This document shows positions 26,086-35,541 of a DNA stretch of 64,000 nt, one piece after another. The DNA is taken from assembly GCF_042652345.1 (NCBI RefSeq), contig NZ_JBHSJJ010000004.1:372001-436000 (forward strand), given 5' to 3'. The position numbers were made by a program, and so were the translations under genes. Below the pieces are notes generated by a model. It did no database searches. It was given only the letters and a program-made list of their open reading frames with translations, and was not told where the DNA came from. The stretch is from Negadavirga shengliensis (GTDB lineage Bacteria; Bacteroidota; Bacteroidia; Cytophagales; Cyclobacteriaceae). How positions within the stretch are numbered: the stretch's first letter is position 1; each line of letters begins with the position of its first letter.

Positions 26086-29000
26086 ATGAAAAAAGCCTTA
26101 CATGTTTTGAAGGGCATCGGTTCGGCGTACATGAAACTTTCGTGCGGGATCGTAGCGCTTTATATGGCATTTTGCGTAATCGAAGCAAATGCCCAGTCAA
26201 AAACCATCGGTGGGAATGTCACAGAGAGTTCAGGTGGAGAGCCTGTTGTCGGGGCTTCCGTATTGCTTAAAGGAACGACTAGAGGGACGGTTACCAATAT
26301 GGATGGAAACTTCCAGCTTGAGGTGGATGGTCCCGAAAGTGTGCTTGTGTTTTCCTATATAGGTTTTCAGACCCTGGAAATACAGGTGGGCAACCAAAAT
26401 GTCATTAATGTGTCAATGGAATATTCTTCAGAGGAACTTAGTGAAGTGGTAGTAACTGCATTGGGCGTAGAAAGAGAGACCAAAGCATTGGGTTATTCCG
26501 TTCAGGCGGTGGATGGGGACAGGTTTACCGAAGCCCGGGAAACCAATGTGATCAATTCACTTAGCGGTAGGGTAGCCGGTGTGCAGATCACCAACTCCAG
26601 CAGTGGGGTCGGAGGATCGGCCAGGGTCACCATTCGGGGCGAATCCTCTTTGAATATCAACGCCAATCAGCCCTTGTTCGTGGTCGACGGGGTTCCTATA
26701 AGCAATAGCATTATAGGTTCCTCCGGATCGGGCAATCAGGAAGTGGATTACGGTAATGCCGCTGGTGAAATCAATCCGGATGATATTGCCTCGGTCAGTG
26801 TGTTGAAAGGGCCGGCAGCCGCTGCGCTGTATGGTTCCCGGGCAGCTAACGGTGCCATTTTGATCACGACCAAGACAGGGAGAACAAAACGGGGGTTGGG
26901 CATTACCATCAACTCGAATACCACCTTTGACACACCTTTGAGACTTCCCAAATGGCAGGACAAATATGGCCAGGGAAACAACGGGCTGTTTTCTTTTGTA
27001 GACGGGGCAGGTGGTGGACTTGCAGATGGCGTGGACGAGAGTTGGGGCCCGCAAATGGATCAGGGTCAGTTGATCCCGCAATTCGACTCGCCCAGAGATG
27101 TGGCCGGATACAGGGGAGGTGACCTGAATGCCCCTGAGGGTAGCACCATACAGCCCACGCCATGGGTATCCCAGCGAGACAATATCAACGATTTTTTTCA
27201 GACTGGCGTTACCCTGTCCAATAACGTCGCCATTGCCGCCGGCAGCGAAAAGTCCAATTTCAGATTTTCCTGGACTAATCTGGACCAAAAGGGTACTATT
27301 CCGAATACGGATTTAAAAAGAAATACGCTCGCTTTTAATGGAATGACCCAGATTACCGACCGCCTTACGATCAATACGGCTGTCAATTATCAGCGGACAT
27401 CCAGTGGGAACAGACCTAGCATCAGCTACGGGACGGAGAGTCTGATGTATTTATGGATATGGTATGGAAGGCAAATCAACACGAAGAGCCTGAGGGACTA
27501 CTGGATGAGGGGAATGGAAGGCAGGCAGCAATTCAATTACAATTACAACTATCACGACAACCCTTACTTCAACGTCTATGAAAACACGAATGGACAAAAT
27601 AAGGACAGGGTGTTCGGAAACGTGATGGCCAATTATCAGTTTACCGATAATTTAAGTTTGATGGTAAGGACGGGGATTGATTTTTTTAACGACCTTAGGG
27701 ACAGAAAAAGGGCTTTTAGTACCATGCGTTTTCCCAGAGGAAGCTACCGTGAAGATGCCGTGTTTTTTAGTGAAAGGAACACGGATTTTCTGTTGACCTA
27801 TTCAGAGACTTCCAAAGAGAAATTTTCATATACGTTCTCCCTGGGAGGAAACCAGATGATTCAGGAAAACAGGTACACCCAGACCATGGCACCACAGTTG
27901 TTGATTCCGGAAATCTATAATTTTACCAACACTGCGGTAAACCTTCAGGTAAACCATATGGTCTCTGAAAAAAGGATCAATTCGCTATATGGATTTGGCC
28001 AGATGAGTTACAATAATATACTCTTTCTGGATATTACAGGCAGAAATGACTGGTCCAGTACATTGCCGATCAACGGTAACAGTTATTTCTACCCCTCTGC
28101 CACATTAAGCGGCATTGTTTCGGACATGATCAGCCTACCGGAAGCCATTTCATTCTTCAAGCTTAGAGCGGCTTATGCAGAGGTGGGTAATGATACCGAC
28201 CCTTACAGCTTAACCAACGTTTTCAATCCCGGAATCGCATGGGGGTCCGTGCAGACAAAATCCGAATCCAACAGGCTGGCCAACGCGGAACTGAAACCTG
28301 AAAGAACCGGCTCGCTGGAGTTCGGAACAGACATCCGGTTTTTGAAAGGAAGGTTGGGATTGGATTTTACTTATTATGACAACCGGACGCGGAATCAGAT
28401 TATTCCTATAGAGTTGGATATAGCCACAGGCTATGCCAGCAGGATCATCAACGCCGGCGAAATCCAGAACTACGGTATGGAAATCATCGTAAACGGCAGC
28501 CCTATCCAACGGGCAAACGGCCTTATCTGGAACGTATCGGCTAACTTCACCCGAAACAGGAGCCGTGTTTTGGAGCTGACTGAAGGTTTGGACACCTATT
28601 CGATGGTGGGTAGAAACGGTGCCACCATACAAGCCCGCATCGGAGAAAGAATGGGCAACATCTATGGAAGAGGGTTTGAAAGGGTGAGTGATCCCAACAG
28701 TGAATATTACGGTCAGATCATCCATAATACCACTGGTACACCGCTTACGGCCACCACACTGGTAAAACAAGGGAATTATAACCCTGATTGGATGTTGGGT
28801 ATCCAAAACAATTTCAACTATAAAAGGTTGACGTTCGGATTTCTTTTTGACATCAGGTACGGCGGTATAGTGGTATCCCGCACCAAAACCATAGGGAGTA
28901 CTTCCGGTCAGCTTGAGGAGACCCTGTTGGGCAGGGAAAACGGTTATGACCTGTCCGTAGAGGGAAACGGGATCATCAGCCCCGGCGTGATCAGGACTTC

Positions 29001-29343
29001 TGACGGCAGTTTTATACCCAATACCATTAAGATCAGTTCGAGAGATTGGCACAACCGCTATTATGAGAGGAGCAATGTGGAGGCGGCTATGTATGATGCC
29101 TCTTTTATCAAATTAAGGGAAGTGACGATCGGGTATAATTTACCCGGAGGTGCATTGCAGAAACTGCCTTTCCAGGAAGCCCGGCTGTCTCTCGTGGCCA
29201 GAAACCTGGCTTTGTGGACGGAAAATCCCCATTTTGACCCGGAGACCATGTCTATGAGCGGAGCCACGCTGATTCCAGGAGTGGAGGATATGGCCTTTCC
29301 CTCCACCAGAAGTATAGGCATCAACCTTAACTTAAAGTTCTGA
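26086..29343 (+). CDS. SusC/RagA family TonB-dependent outer-membrane transporter
   Basis: A 1,085-residue outer-membrane transporter. A signal peptide ends at about residue 37 (EANAQ). It is followed by a carboxypeptidase-regulatory-like domain (GGNVTESSGGEPVVGASVLLKG, about 40-120), a TonB-contact stretch (ELSEVVVTALG), the plug (about 135-260, with SGRVAGVQI, IRGESSLN and VDGVPISNSI, typical of SusC), and a 22-strand barrel to the end (NLNLKF). SusC proteins import ligands captured by the SusD lid. The partner SusD-like gene follows 19 bases later. No glycoside hydrolase is adjacent; the nearest enzyme is a phospholipase C, so the ligand may be a lipid or its head group rather than a glycan. 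That is inference. Confidence 0.95.
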   Translation: MKKALHVLKGIGSAYMKLSCGIVALYMAFCVIEANAQSKTIGGNVTESSGGEPVVGASVLLKGTTRGTVTNMDGNFQLEVDGPESVLVFSYIGFQTLEIQVGNQNVINVSMEYSSEELSEVVVTALGVERETKALGYSVQAVDGDRFTEARETNVINSLSGRVAGVQITNSSSGVGGSARVTIRGESSLNINANQPLFVVDGVPISNSIIGSSGSGNQEVDYGNAAGEINPDDIASVSVLKGPAAAALYGSRAANGAILITTKTGRTKRGLGITINSNTTFDTPLRLPKWQDKYGQGNNGLFSFVDGAGGGLADGVDESWGPQMDQGQLIPQFDSPRDVAGYRGGDLNAPEGSTIQPTPWVSQRDNINDFFQTGVTLSNNVAIAAGSEKSNFRFSWTNLDQKGTIPNTDLKRNTLAFNGMTQITDRLTINTAVNYQRTSSGNRPSISYGTESLMYLWIWYGRQINTKSLRDYWMRGMEGRQQFNYNYNYHDNPYFNVYENTNGQNKDRVFGNVMANYQFTDNLSLMVRTGIDFFNDLRDRKRAFSTMRFPRGSYREDAVFFSERNTDFLLTYSETSKEKFSYTFSLGGNQMIQENRYTQTMAPQLLIPEIYNFTNTAVNLQVNHMVSEKRINSLYGFGQMSYNNILFLDITGRNDWSSTLPINGNSYFYPSATLSGIVSDMISLPEAISFFKLRAAYAEVGNDTDPYSLTNVFNPGIAWGSVQTKSESNRLANAELKPERTGSLEFGTDIRFLKGRLGLDFTYYDNRTRNQIIPIELDIATGYASRIINAGEIQNYGMEIIVNGSPIQRANGLIWNVSANFTRNRSRVLELTEGLDTYSMVGRNGATIQARIGERMGNIYGRGFERVSDPNSEYYGQIIHNTTGTPLTATTLVKQGNYNPDWMLGIQNNFNYKRLTFGFLFDIRYGGIVVSRTKTIGSTSGQLEETLLGRENGYDLSVEGNGIISPGVIRTSDGSFIPNTIKISSRDWHNRYYERSNVEAAMYDASFIKLREVTIGYNLPGGALQKLPFQEARLSLVARNLALWTENPHFDPETMSMSGATLIPGVEDMAFPSTRSIGINLNLKF

Positions 29344-29362
29344 CCATTAACTGACTGAAATT

Positions 29363-30913
29363 ATGAAATTTATAAAAATAAAGTTCCTCGGTGCGTTGGC
29401 TGTTTTGTGTATGTTGACCACCTCCTGTGATAAGGATTTTGAAGAAATCAATCAAAATCCCAATAGCCCGGAAACCGTTTCCTCCGCGTTGTTGCTGCCC
29501 AATGTCATCCGAAGTGCGGCCAATGAGATTGTAGGGAAATCCTGGGGAATAGGCAATGTGGTGGTACAATACACGGCTAAAATCCAATTTACCAATGAAG
29601 ACCGGTACAATTGGGGACCGGAAGGTAATCCGTATAGCGTGTTTTATAACGCACTTAGAGATGTGAACAACATGATCAATATCTCAGGAGAAAGGGGACA
29701 AAACAATTATGTCGGCGCTGCCAAAGTGATGAAATCGCTGATGTATGCGTTTATGACAGATGCTTACGGTGACCTGCCCTATACAGAGGCCACCAAAGCC
29801 AAAGAAGGTGTCAATTATCCGAAATTTGATCGCCAGGAGGTCATCTATCAAGGGATTTTGGCGGAGCTGGCAGAAGCCAACCAGCTTTTGGGAAGTAGTA
29901 GCGAAAACCTGGAAGGGGATATCCTTTTCCAGGGAGATGTGATGAAATGGAGAAAACTGGCCAATTCACTGCGGTTAAGGGCTTTGATGCGGCTCTCGGA
30001 CAGAATAGATCCTTCTGCGGCCATGCAGGCCATTGTATCGGATCCGGTGAACCATCCCATTATAGGCAGTAACGCAGACAATGCCGCTTTGCAGTACCTC
30101 CAAGATGTACCAAATCAACATTATCTGTATACAACAAGGTCCGGTTCTTTTGATGAATACAGATTGAGCACTACCATGGAAGGTGTACTGAAGGCATATA
30201 ATGATCCCCGGTTATACGCTTATGCCCAACCTACCAATGACAGCGGGGCGGGAATATTAGGAGATCCGGATGATTATGCAGGAGTGCCTAACGGGCTGGC
30301 TGACGAAAATGCCTATGGTTACTCACCTTCCGGGGATCCCAACAAAGGCGGCTCCAACTATATCTCCAGAGTAGGTCTGCTATTCTCCTGCTTGACTTGT
30401 TCTGAACATGCTTCGCCCGTGGGTTTTCAAACCATGTTGATCAGCTATTCCGAAGTGCAGTTCATTTTGGCTGAAGCCAGGGAAAGGGGGTTTATCAGCG
30501 TGGGAGATGCCTCTGTCTATTACCAAAACGGGATAAGGGCTTCCTTTAATTATTATGAAAGTCGCCTTCGAATCGCTAACCTGAACACATTGGCAGATGT
30601 TATCCAGCCAGGAGAAGCGTATTTTAGCCAATCGCAGGTCGTTTATGAGGGGAGCCAGGAGGAGAAGCTTCAAAAAATCGGGATGCAAAAATGGCTGGCT
30701 TTGTTTTTCAACGGACTCGAAGGGTGGTACGACTGGCGAAGGACAGGGATTCCTGCCATTCAACCTGGTCCGGCAGCCTTTATAGCAACCGTCCCGGTAA
30801 GGTTTATGTATCCTACAGGTGTTCAGGCGCTGAATAGAGACAACTATCAGGCAGCGGTAAGCGTCCAGGGGGAGGATAGAATCACCACCAGGGTTTGGTG
30901 GGATGTAGAATAG
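29363..30913 (+). CDS. SusD/RagB family surface lipoprotein (SusD-like_2 type)
   Basis: A 516-residue surface lipoprotein that caps the SusC channel and binds ligand. Lipobox Cys22 (LTTSC) is followed by DKDFEEIN, an acidic stretch of the kind that sends Bacteroidota lipoproteins to the cell surface. The N-terminal segment FEEINQNPNSPETVSSALLLPN and MTDAYGDLPYTEA mark the SusD_2 subgroup, and EVQFILAEARERG and KIGMQKWLALFFNGLEGWYDWRRTG are the usual TPR-side and C-terminal motifs. Ligand unknown. A strong hairpin follows directly, ending the SusCD transcript. Confidence 0.95.
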   Translation: MKFIKIKFLGALAVLCMLTTSCDKDFEEINQNPNSPETVSSALLLPNVIRSAANEIVGKSWGIGNVVVQYTAKIQFTNEDRYNWGPEGNPYSVFYNALRDVNNMINISGERGQNNYVGAAKVMKSLMYAFMTDAYGDLPYTEATKAKEGVNYPKFDRQEVIYQGILAELAEANQLLGSSSENLEGDILFQGDVMKWRKLANSLRLRALMRLSDRIDPSAAMQAIVSDPVNHPIIGSNADNAALQYLQDVPNQHYLYTTRSGSFDEYRLSTTMEGVLKAYNDPRLYAYAQPTNDSGAGILGDPDDYAGVPNGLADENAYGYSPSGDPNKGGSNYISRVGLLFSCLTCSEHASPVGFQTMLISYSEVQFILAEARERGFISVGDASVYYQNGIRASFNYYESRLRIANLNTLADVIQPGEAYFSQSQVVYEGSQEEKLQKIGMQKWLALFFNGLEGWYDWRRTGIPAIQPGPAAFIATVPVRFMYPTGVQALNRDNYQAAVSVQGEDRITTRVWWDVE

Positions 30914-30914
30914 C

Positions 30915-30953
30915 AAATTAGCCCAGGCGGATTCTTCCCGCCTGGGCTAATTT
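30915..30953 (+). terminator. Strong intrinsic-terminator-like hairpin after susD
   Basis: A perfect 16-base-pair stem (left arm 30915-30930, right arm 30938-30953) with a seven-base loop, starting two bases after the SusD stop. The AAATTA/TAATTT ends give an A/T-flanked GC core, as in bidirectional terminators. It would separate SusCD from the phospholipase C gene. Confidence 0.8.
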
Positions 30954-31054
30954 GTTGATTTGTATCTATCATGGTCTTTAAATAGATTTATCATGTATTA
31001 TTAATAACTTACCAAACTGTCCAGGGTTTTCATTATTCTATTCTATCATTATTC

Positions 31055-33613
31055 ATGAAAGATTCCAGAAGAGAATTTCTTAAAAAAGCAGCATTGCTTG
31101 CCGGAGGTGCCGGCATGTGGAACGTTCTGCCGGCTTCCGTTTACAAAGCCATGGCCATCCATCCGGATCCCGGAACCACTTTTTTAGATGCCGAACATAT
31201 TGTGATCTTAATGCAGGAGAACCGCTCCTTTGACCATTGTTTCGGAAAATTGAAAGGAGTAAGGGGCTTTAACGATCCAAGAGCAATAAGACTTCCCAAC
31301 AAAAACCTCGTCTGGCTCCAAAGTGACAAAGCAGGAAACACTTTTGCGCCGTTCCGGTTCAATATCAAAGATACCAAAGCAACCTGGATGAGAGACATAC
31401 CCCATTCCTGGGAAAACCAGGTGGATGCAAGAAACAATGGAAAATATGATGGCTGGATAGAGGCGAAACGGTCAAGTAGAGAAGAATTTCGTCATATTCC
31501 TATGACAATGGGTTTTTACGATAGGGAGGACATTCCGTTTTACTATGCATTTGCTGATGCATTTACCGTTTGCGACCAGCATTTCTGCTCCTCTCTGACC
31601 GGCACGACGACCAATAGAAACTATCTTTGGGCAGGAAAGACCCACGGAAGTCCTGAAGAAAAACCCAGGGTCAGGAATTCGGAGCTTACCTATGGTAAAG
31701 AAGTGGCTTGGAATACTTTTCCGGAACGGCTTCAGGACAACGGGATCTCATGGAAAGTATACCAGAATGAAGTGAGTATTGACACGCTTCTGGAAGGAGA
31801 AGACGTTTCATGGTTGGCTAATTTCACAGACAATAACCTGGAATGGTTCAGCCAGTTCGGGGTTAGGTTCAGCCCGGGGCATTATGAGTATATGAAGTAT
31901 CAAAGCAAGGAATTGCCCAAAATCATCAAAGATTTAGAGAAAAAGGTTAAAAGCACTGGAGATGAAGAAAAAGAAAGGCTTCAAAAGGAATTGGATGACA
32001 AACGGAAACAGTTGGTCTTTATAGAACAAAATTTGAAGAAATTCAACCCTAATACTTTTAATAAATTAAGTGAGAGGGAAAAAGAGCTCCATCAGCGGGC
32101 TTTTGCCATCAACAACGAAGATCCTGACTACCATCAAACGGAGATTTTCGAATACGATGACGAAGGGGAGACAAGGGCCACCAAAATTCCTAAAGGCGAT
32201 ATTCTTTATGGTTTCCGAAAAGATGTCAATACGGGAAACCTGCCTGCGGTTTCCTGGCTTGTGGCTCCGCAGAAGTTCTCGGATCACCCCAGCGCCCCGT
32301 GGTATGGGGCCTGGTATGTCTCTGAGGTACTGGAAATCCTCACCAAAAATCCGGAGGTCTGGAAAAAAACCATCTTTATCCTGAATTATGATGAAAATGA
32401 CGGATATTTTGATCATATTCCTCCTTTTGTACCACCAAAACCGGGAGATGAAAGTACCGGAAAAATGTCCGCAGGCCTGGATGCGACAGGCGAATATGTA
32501 ACGCTTCAGCAAGAGCAAAACCATCCGGGAATGAAACCTGAAAACGCCAGGGAAAGTCCGGTTGGATTGGGCTATAGGGTCCCATTGATTGTGGCATCTC
32601 CATGGAGCCGTGGCGGATGGGTCAATTCGGAGGTATGCGATATTACTTCCACCATCATGTTGATGGAGAAATTTCTGAGTCATAAAACCGGAAAGGAAAT
32701 CAAAGAAACCAATATCAGCAGTTGGAGAAGAAATGTCTGTGGAGACCTGACTTCCGTCTTTAGGCCTTACAATGGCGAGCCCTTGGAAAAACCCGAAGCG
32801 GTGGACCTGAAGGAGCATGTGCAAACAATTTACAGCGCCGGTTTTAAAGATTTACCCAACAACTTCAAACCGCTGAACGATCAGGAAACCCAGCAGGTAA
32901 ATGCCAACCCTGGAAGTTCCCCGTGGATGCCCAAACAGGAAGCCGGAACAAAACTGGCGTGTAGTCTTCCTTACGAGCTTTATGTGGATGGCAGTGTACG
33001 GGGTTCACGCAAATTTGGAATTGATTTCCGGGCGACAAAGGAGATTTTTGGTGAGAAAGCCAAAGGAGCACCTTTTCATGTTTATGCACCCGGGAGTTAC
33101 CGGCAGACAGCCGGTGGCTTTTCGCCTGTCCGCACTTGGTCTTTGGCGGTAAAGGCAGGGGACCATTTGGCTTATGAATGGCCGCTGGAAGATTTTGAAG
33201 GGGAGTTTTATCATCTTCAGGTATATGGTCCCAATGGATTTTACCGCGAGTTTAAAGGAAATAAAGTAGGCCTTTCTGTTTCTATGGAAAGCCAGAAGAT
33301 AAGTGGCAACCTGCTGACTTCAAATGACCATTTCAGGTTGAAAGTTAAGAATCCAAACTTTCAGCCAATTACGCTGTTTGTGGAGGATTTATCCTACAAA
33401 AATGGCAAAACATCCACTAGAGTCGGCCCGCGGATGCAGGAGAACATATCCATTCCGACGGCCAGAAGTTATGGTTGGTATGACTTCGCCGTATCGATGG
33501 AGGAGGAGCCGGCCTTTTTAAGGAGATATGCAGGCAGGATAGAAAACGGGAAAGCCGGGAGAACCGATCCTTTGATGGGGATGGAAGTTGATGAATTGAA
33601 GCGAAAAGTCTGA
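31055..33613 (+). CDS. Phosphocholine-specific-type phospholipase C, Tat-exported
   Basis: An 852-residue enzyme of the non-haemolytic PLC/acid phosphatase-like phosphoesterase family, which hydrolyses phosphatidylcholine-type lipids to diacylglycerol and the phosphorylated head group. A Tat signal starts it (RREFLKKAALLAGGAGMW). Catalytic phosphoesterase domain about 45-570: HIVILMQENRSFDHCFG (metal and nucleophile region), SSLTGTTTNRNYLWAG, LNYDENDGYFDH, and PLIVASPWSRGGWVNSEVCD with the late active-site residues. A charged coiled-coil insertion lies at about 295-345. Two C-terminal beta domains (DUF756-like) span about 630-830. Head-group preference (choline or ethanolamine) cannot be read directly. 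Confidence 0.92.
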   Translation: MKDSRREFLKKAALLAGGAGMWNVLPASVYKAMAIHPDPGTTFLDAEHIVILMQENRSFDHCFGKLKGVRGFNDPRAIRLPNKNLVWLQSDKAGNTFAPFRFNIKDTKATWMRDIPHSWENQVDARNNGKYDGWIEAKRSSREEFRHIPMTMGFYDREDIPFYYAFADAFTVCDQHFCSSLTGTTTNRNYLWAGKTHGSPEEKPRVRNSELTYGKEVAWNTFPERLQDNGISWKVYQNEVSIDTLLEGEDVSWLANFTDNNLEWFSQFGVRFSPGHYEYMKYQSKELPKIIKDLEKKVKSTGDEEKERLQKELDDKRKQLVFIEQNLKKFNPNTFNKLSEREKELHQRAFAINNEDPDYHQTEIFEYDDEGETRATKIPKGDILYGFRKDVNTGNLPAVSWLVAPQKFSDHPSAPWYGAWYVSEVLEILTKNPEVWKKTIFILNYDENDGYFDHIPPFVPPKPGDESTGKMSAGLDATGEYVTLQQEQNHPGMKPENARESPVGLGYRVPLIVASPWSRGGWVNSEVCDITSTIMLMEKFLSHKTGKEIKETNISSWRRNVCGDLTSVFRPYNGEPLEKPEAVDLKEHVQTIYSAGFKDLPNNFKPLNDQETQQVNANPGSSPWMPKQEAGTKLACSLPYELYVDGSVRGSRKFGIDFRATKEIFGEKAKGAPFHVYAPGSYRQTAGGFSPVRTWSLAVKAGDHLAYEWPLEDFEGEFYHLQVYGPNGFYREFKGNKVGLSVSMESQKISGNLLTSNDHFRLKVKNPNFQPITLFVEDLSYKNGKTSTRVGPRMQENISIPTARSYGWYDFAVSMEEEPAFLRRYAGRIENGKAGRTDPLMGMEVDELKRKV

Positions 33614-33641
33614 AATTCTTATTTTTTTGGAATGAAAAACC

Positions 33642-33686
33642 TACCCGTTCCCTATTTACCGTTTGGGAAAATATAGGGAACGGGTA
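33642..33686 (+). terminator. Hairpin after phospholipase C gene
   Basis: A perfect 14-base-pair stem (33642-33655 with 33673-33686) and a 17-base loop, 28 bases after the stop codon. No T tract follows, so it may act as an mRNA 3' stabiliser or terminate weakly. Confidence 0.6.
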
Positions 33687-33911
33687 ACCGGCCCATTGCT
33701 TGGTTCCAGTGTCTTGGCTTTTTTCGGGCTTTTTATAACCATATTATTCCGACAATCTTATTATTTATAATTTAATTTTTTAATTTCATCCGCGAATATG
33801 TTTAATCTTATTTGATCTTAGAGAAATTAGTTTCTTGCTGTGATCTATATCAATCCTATTAACCGCTGGATAACAAGGGAGAATTGATTATTAATTAGAA
33901 TAGAAGCTTTT

Positions 33912-34916
33912 ATGATTAAGTTTTTGAGTTGTGATTGGGGCACTTCTTCATTTCGACTTCGATTGGTCAGTGTGGCGGACATGTCAACTGTCGCCTTCTA
34001 CAGCAGCAAAGCAGGGATAAATAAAGTCTTTACAGAATGGAACACGTTATCGCAAAAGGATGCTCCCAGAGTAGGATTTTATTATGCCAGGATATTGAAA
34101 GGAATAGAGCATCTGGAAAAGGAGACAGGGAAGGATCTCTCAGAACTGCTGATCATCTGCTCCGGGATGGCTTCTTCCAGTGTGGGGATCCGTGAGCTTC
34201 CCTATACTTCTTTGCCGTTTGACGTCAGGGGAGAGGGGCTTGAAATGCATCTTTTTCCACTTTCAGAAGAAAGGAGACAGTCTTTGCTTCTGCTGTCAGG
34301 GTTGAGAACCGAAAATAATGTCATGAGGGGAGAGGAAACCCAATTGGTGGGGATCATTACCCAAATGAAGGATTTTGGTGGTGATGGCCAGTTCATTTTT
34401 CCCGGAACCCATTCCAAGCATATCACTGTCCAAAACAGCAAGGTAACAGGCTTTCACACCTGTATGACCGGGGAGCTTTTTTCATTGTTGAGCCAACACA
34501 GCATTTTGGCCAACAGCGTTGCTGAGGGACTCTCCTTATCGGATGAAGCTGGCCGCAGGGCTTTTAAAAAGGGAGTTTTGGAAGGTGCCGCCCATCCTAT
34601 CATCTCCCGGCTTTTTCACGTCAGGACCAATGAACTTTTCAAGTACTTGAAAAAGGAAGAAAACTATCATTATTTAAGTGGTTTGCTCATCGGTGGCGAA
34701 CTTGGTATTTTGGCAGTTCGTCAAAATAAACTACCCCTTTTTGTCTGTCCGGACAATAACCTTTATCAACAGTATTCCCTGGCCCTGGAATGCCTGGGAA
34801 TTGATTGCGGGATAATTTCACCCTCGCTTGTCGAAGGTGCTGTTGTCCATGGTCAGTTTAAGATATTCAATCAAAATTTAAATCATGAAAGAAGCATTTT
34901 CCTGGGAAGCTTTTAA
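33912..34916 (+). CDS. dgoK: 2-dehydro-3-deoxygalactonokinase (DgoK family)
   Basis: A 334-residue sugar-acid kinase of the DgoK family that phosphorylates 2-keto-3-deoxygalactonate with ATP. The N-terminal SCDWGTSSFRLRLV is the DgoK phosphate-loop version of the FGGY/actin-like fold, and MRGEETQLVGI, FIFPGTHSKHI and TGELFSLLSQHSIL are family blocks with the catalytic region. Its stop lies 32 bases inside the aldolase gene, so translation is coupled, and the product is the aldolase's substrate. No galactonate dehydratase (dgoD) gene is visible in the window, so the substrate may be made elsewhere in the genome. Confidence 0.92.
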   Translation: MIKFLSCDWGTSSFRLRLVSVADMSTVAFYSSKAGINKVFTEWNTLSQKDAPRVGFYYARILKGIEHLEKETGKDLSELLIICSGMASSSVGIRELPYTSLPFDVRGEGLEMHLFPLSEERRQSLLLLSGLRTENNVMRGEETQLVGIITQMKDFGGDGQFIFPGTHSKHITVQNSKVTGFHTCMTGELFSLLSQHSILANSVAEGLSLSDEAGRRAFKKGVLEGAAHPIISRLFHVRTNELFKYLKKEENYHYLSGLLIGGELGILAVRQNKLPLFVCPDNNLYQQYSLALECLGIDCGIISPSLVEGAVVHGQFKIFNQNLNHERSIFLGSF

Positions 34917-35535
34917 AGCTGCCCCTGTTGTATCCATATTTAGAAATCTACCCTCAGAGGCGCTGCTAGAAGTGGCTTCCTGCTTTGCGGAAACAGGCAT
35001 GTCCACCATGGAAATCACCCTGAATTCTGAAAATGCGTTGCAGGATATCCGGACTTTGGTTGACCGGTTTGGGACCAGGCTGAATATCGGCGCGGGTACG
35101 GTATGTGATCTCGAAGGAATGGAGGCAGCATTGGAAGCCGGTGCGCAGTTTGTCGTGATGCCTATTGTAGATGAAGATGTTATTGGTCATTGCGTTTCGT
35201 GGGGAATTCCGGTTTTTCCGGGTGCCTATACTCCCACGGAGATATATAGAGCGTGGAAACTGGGGGCGTCTATGGTCAAAGTCTTTCCTGCCAATGATTT
35301 GGGACCAGGCTATATCAAAGACGTTTTGGCACCCCTCAATAAAATAGCATTGATGCCTACCGGAGGGATAACCAAGGAGAATATGGGTGATTTTTTCAAA
35401 GCCGGGGCAAAGGCCATGGGAATAGGAAGCAGCATCGTTCCCAAGTCATTCATTGATGGCAGGGATTGGGAAGGCTTAAAACATTATCTCAACGAATTTT
35501 ACACCCATCTTCAAACCGTCAAAAGCAGCTTTTAG
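34885..35535 (+). CDS. KDPG/KDPGal aldolase family protein
   Basis: A 216-residue class I aldolase with a TIM barrel that splits 2-keto-3-deoxy-6-phospho-sugar acids into pyruvate and glyceraldehyde 3-phosphate. The Schiff-base lysine is K132 in SMVKVFPAND; the general-acid Glu is in MSTMEITLNSENAL; the phosphate loop is MPTGGITKEN and GIGSSIVP. The upstream partner is DgoK, which favours the 6-phosphogalactonate (DgoA) reaction, though the fold also covers Eda. Overlap with dgoK and a six-base gap to the GntP permease gene show one operon. Confidence 0.93.
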   Translation: MKEAFSWEAFKAAPVVSIFRNLPSEALLEVASCFAETGMSTMEITLNSENALQDIRTLVDRFGTRLNIGAGTVCDLEGMEAALEAGAQFVVMPIVDEDVIGHCVSWGIPVFPGAYTPTEIYRAWKLGASMVKVFPANDLGPGYIKDVLAPLNKIALMPTGGITKENMGDFFKAGAKAMGIGSSIVPKSFIDGRDWEGLKHYLNEFYTHLQTVKSSF

Positions 35536-35541
35536 CCCATC

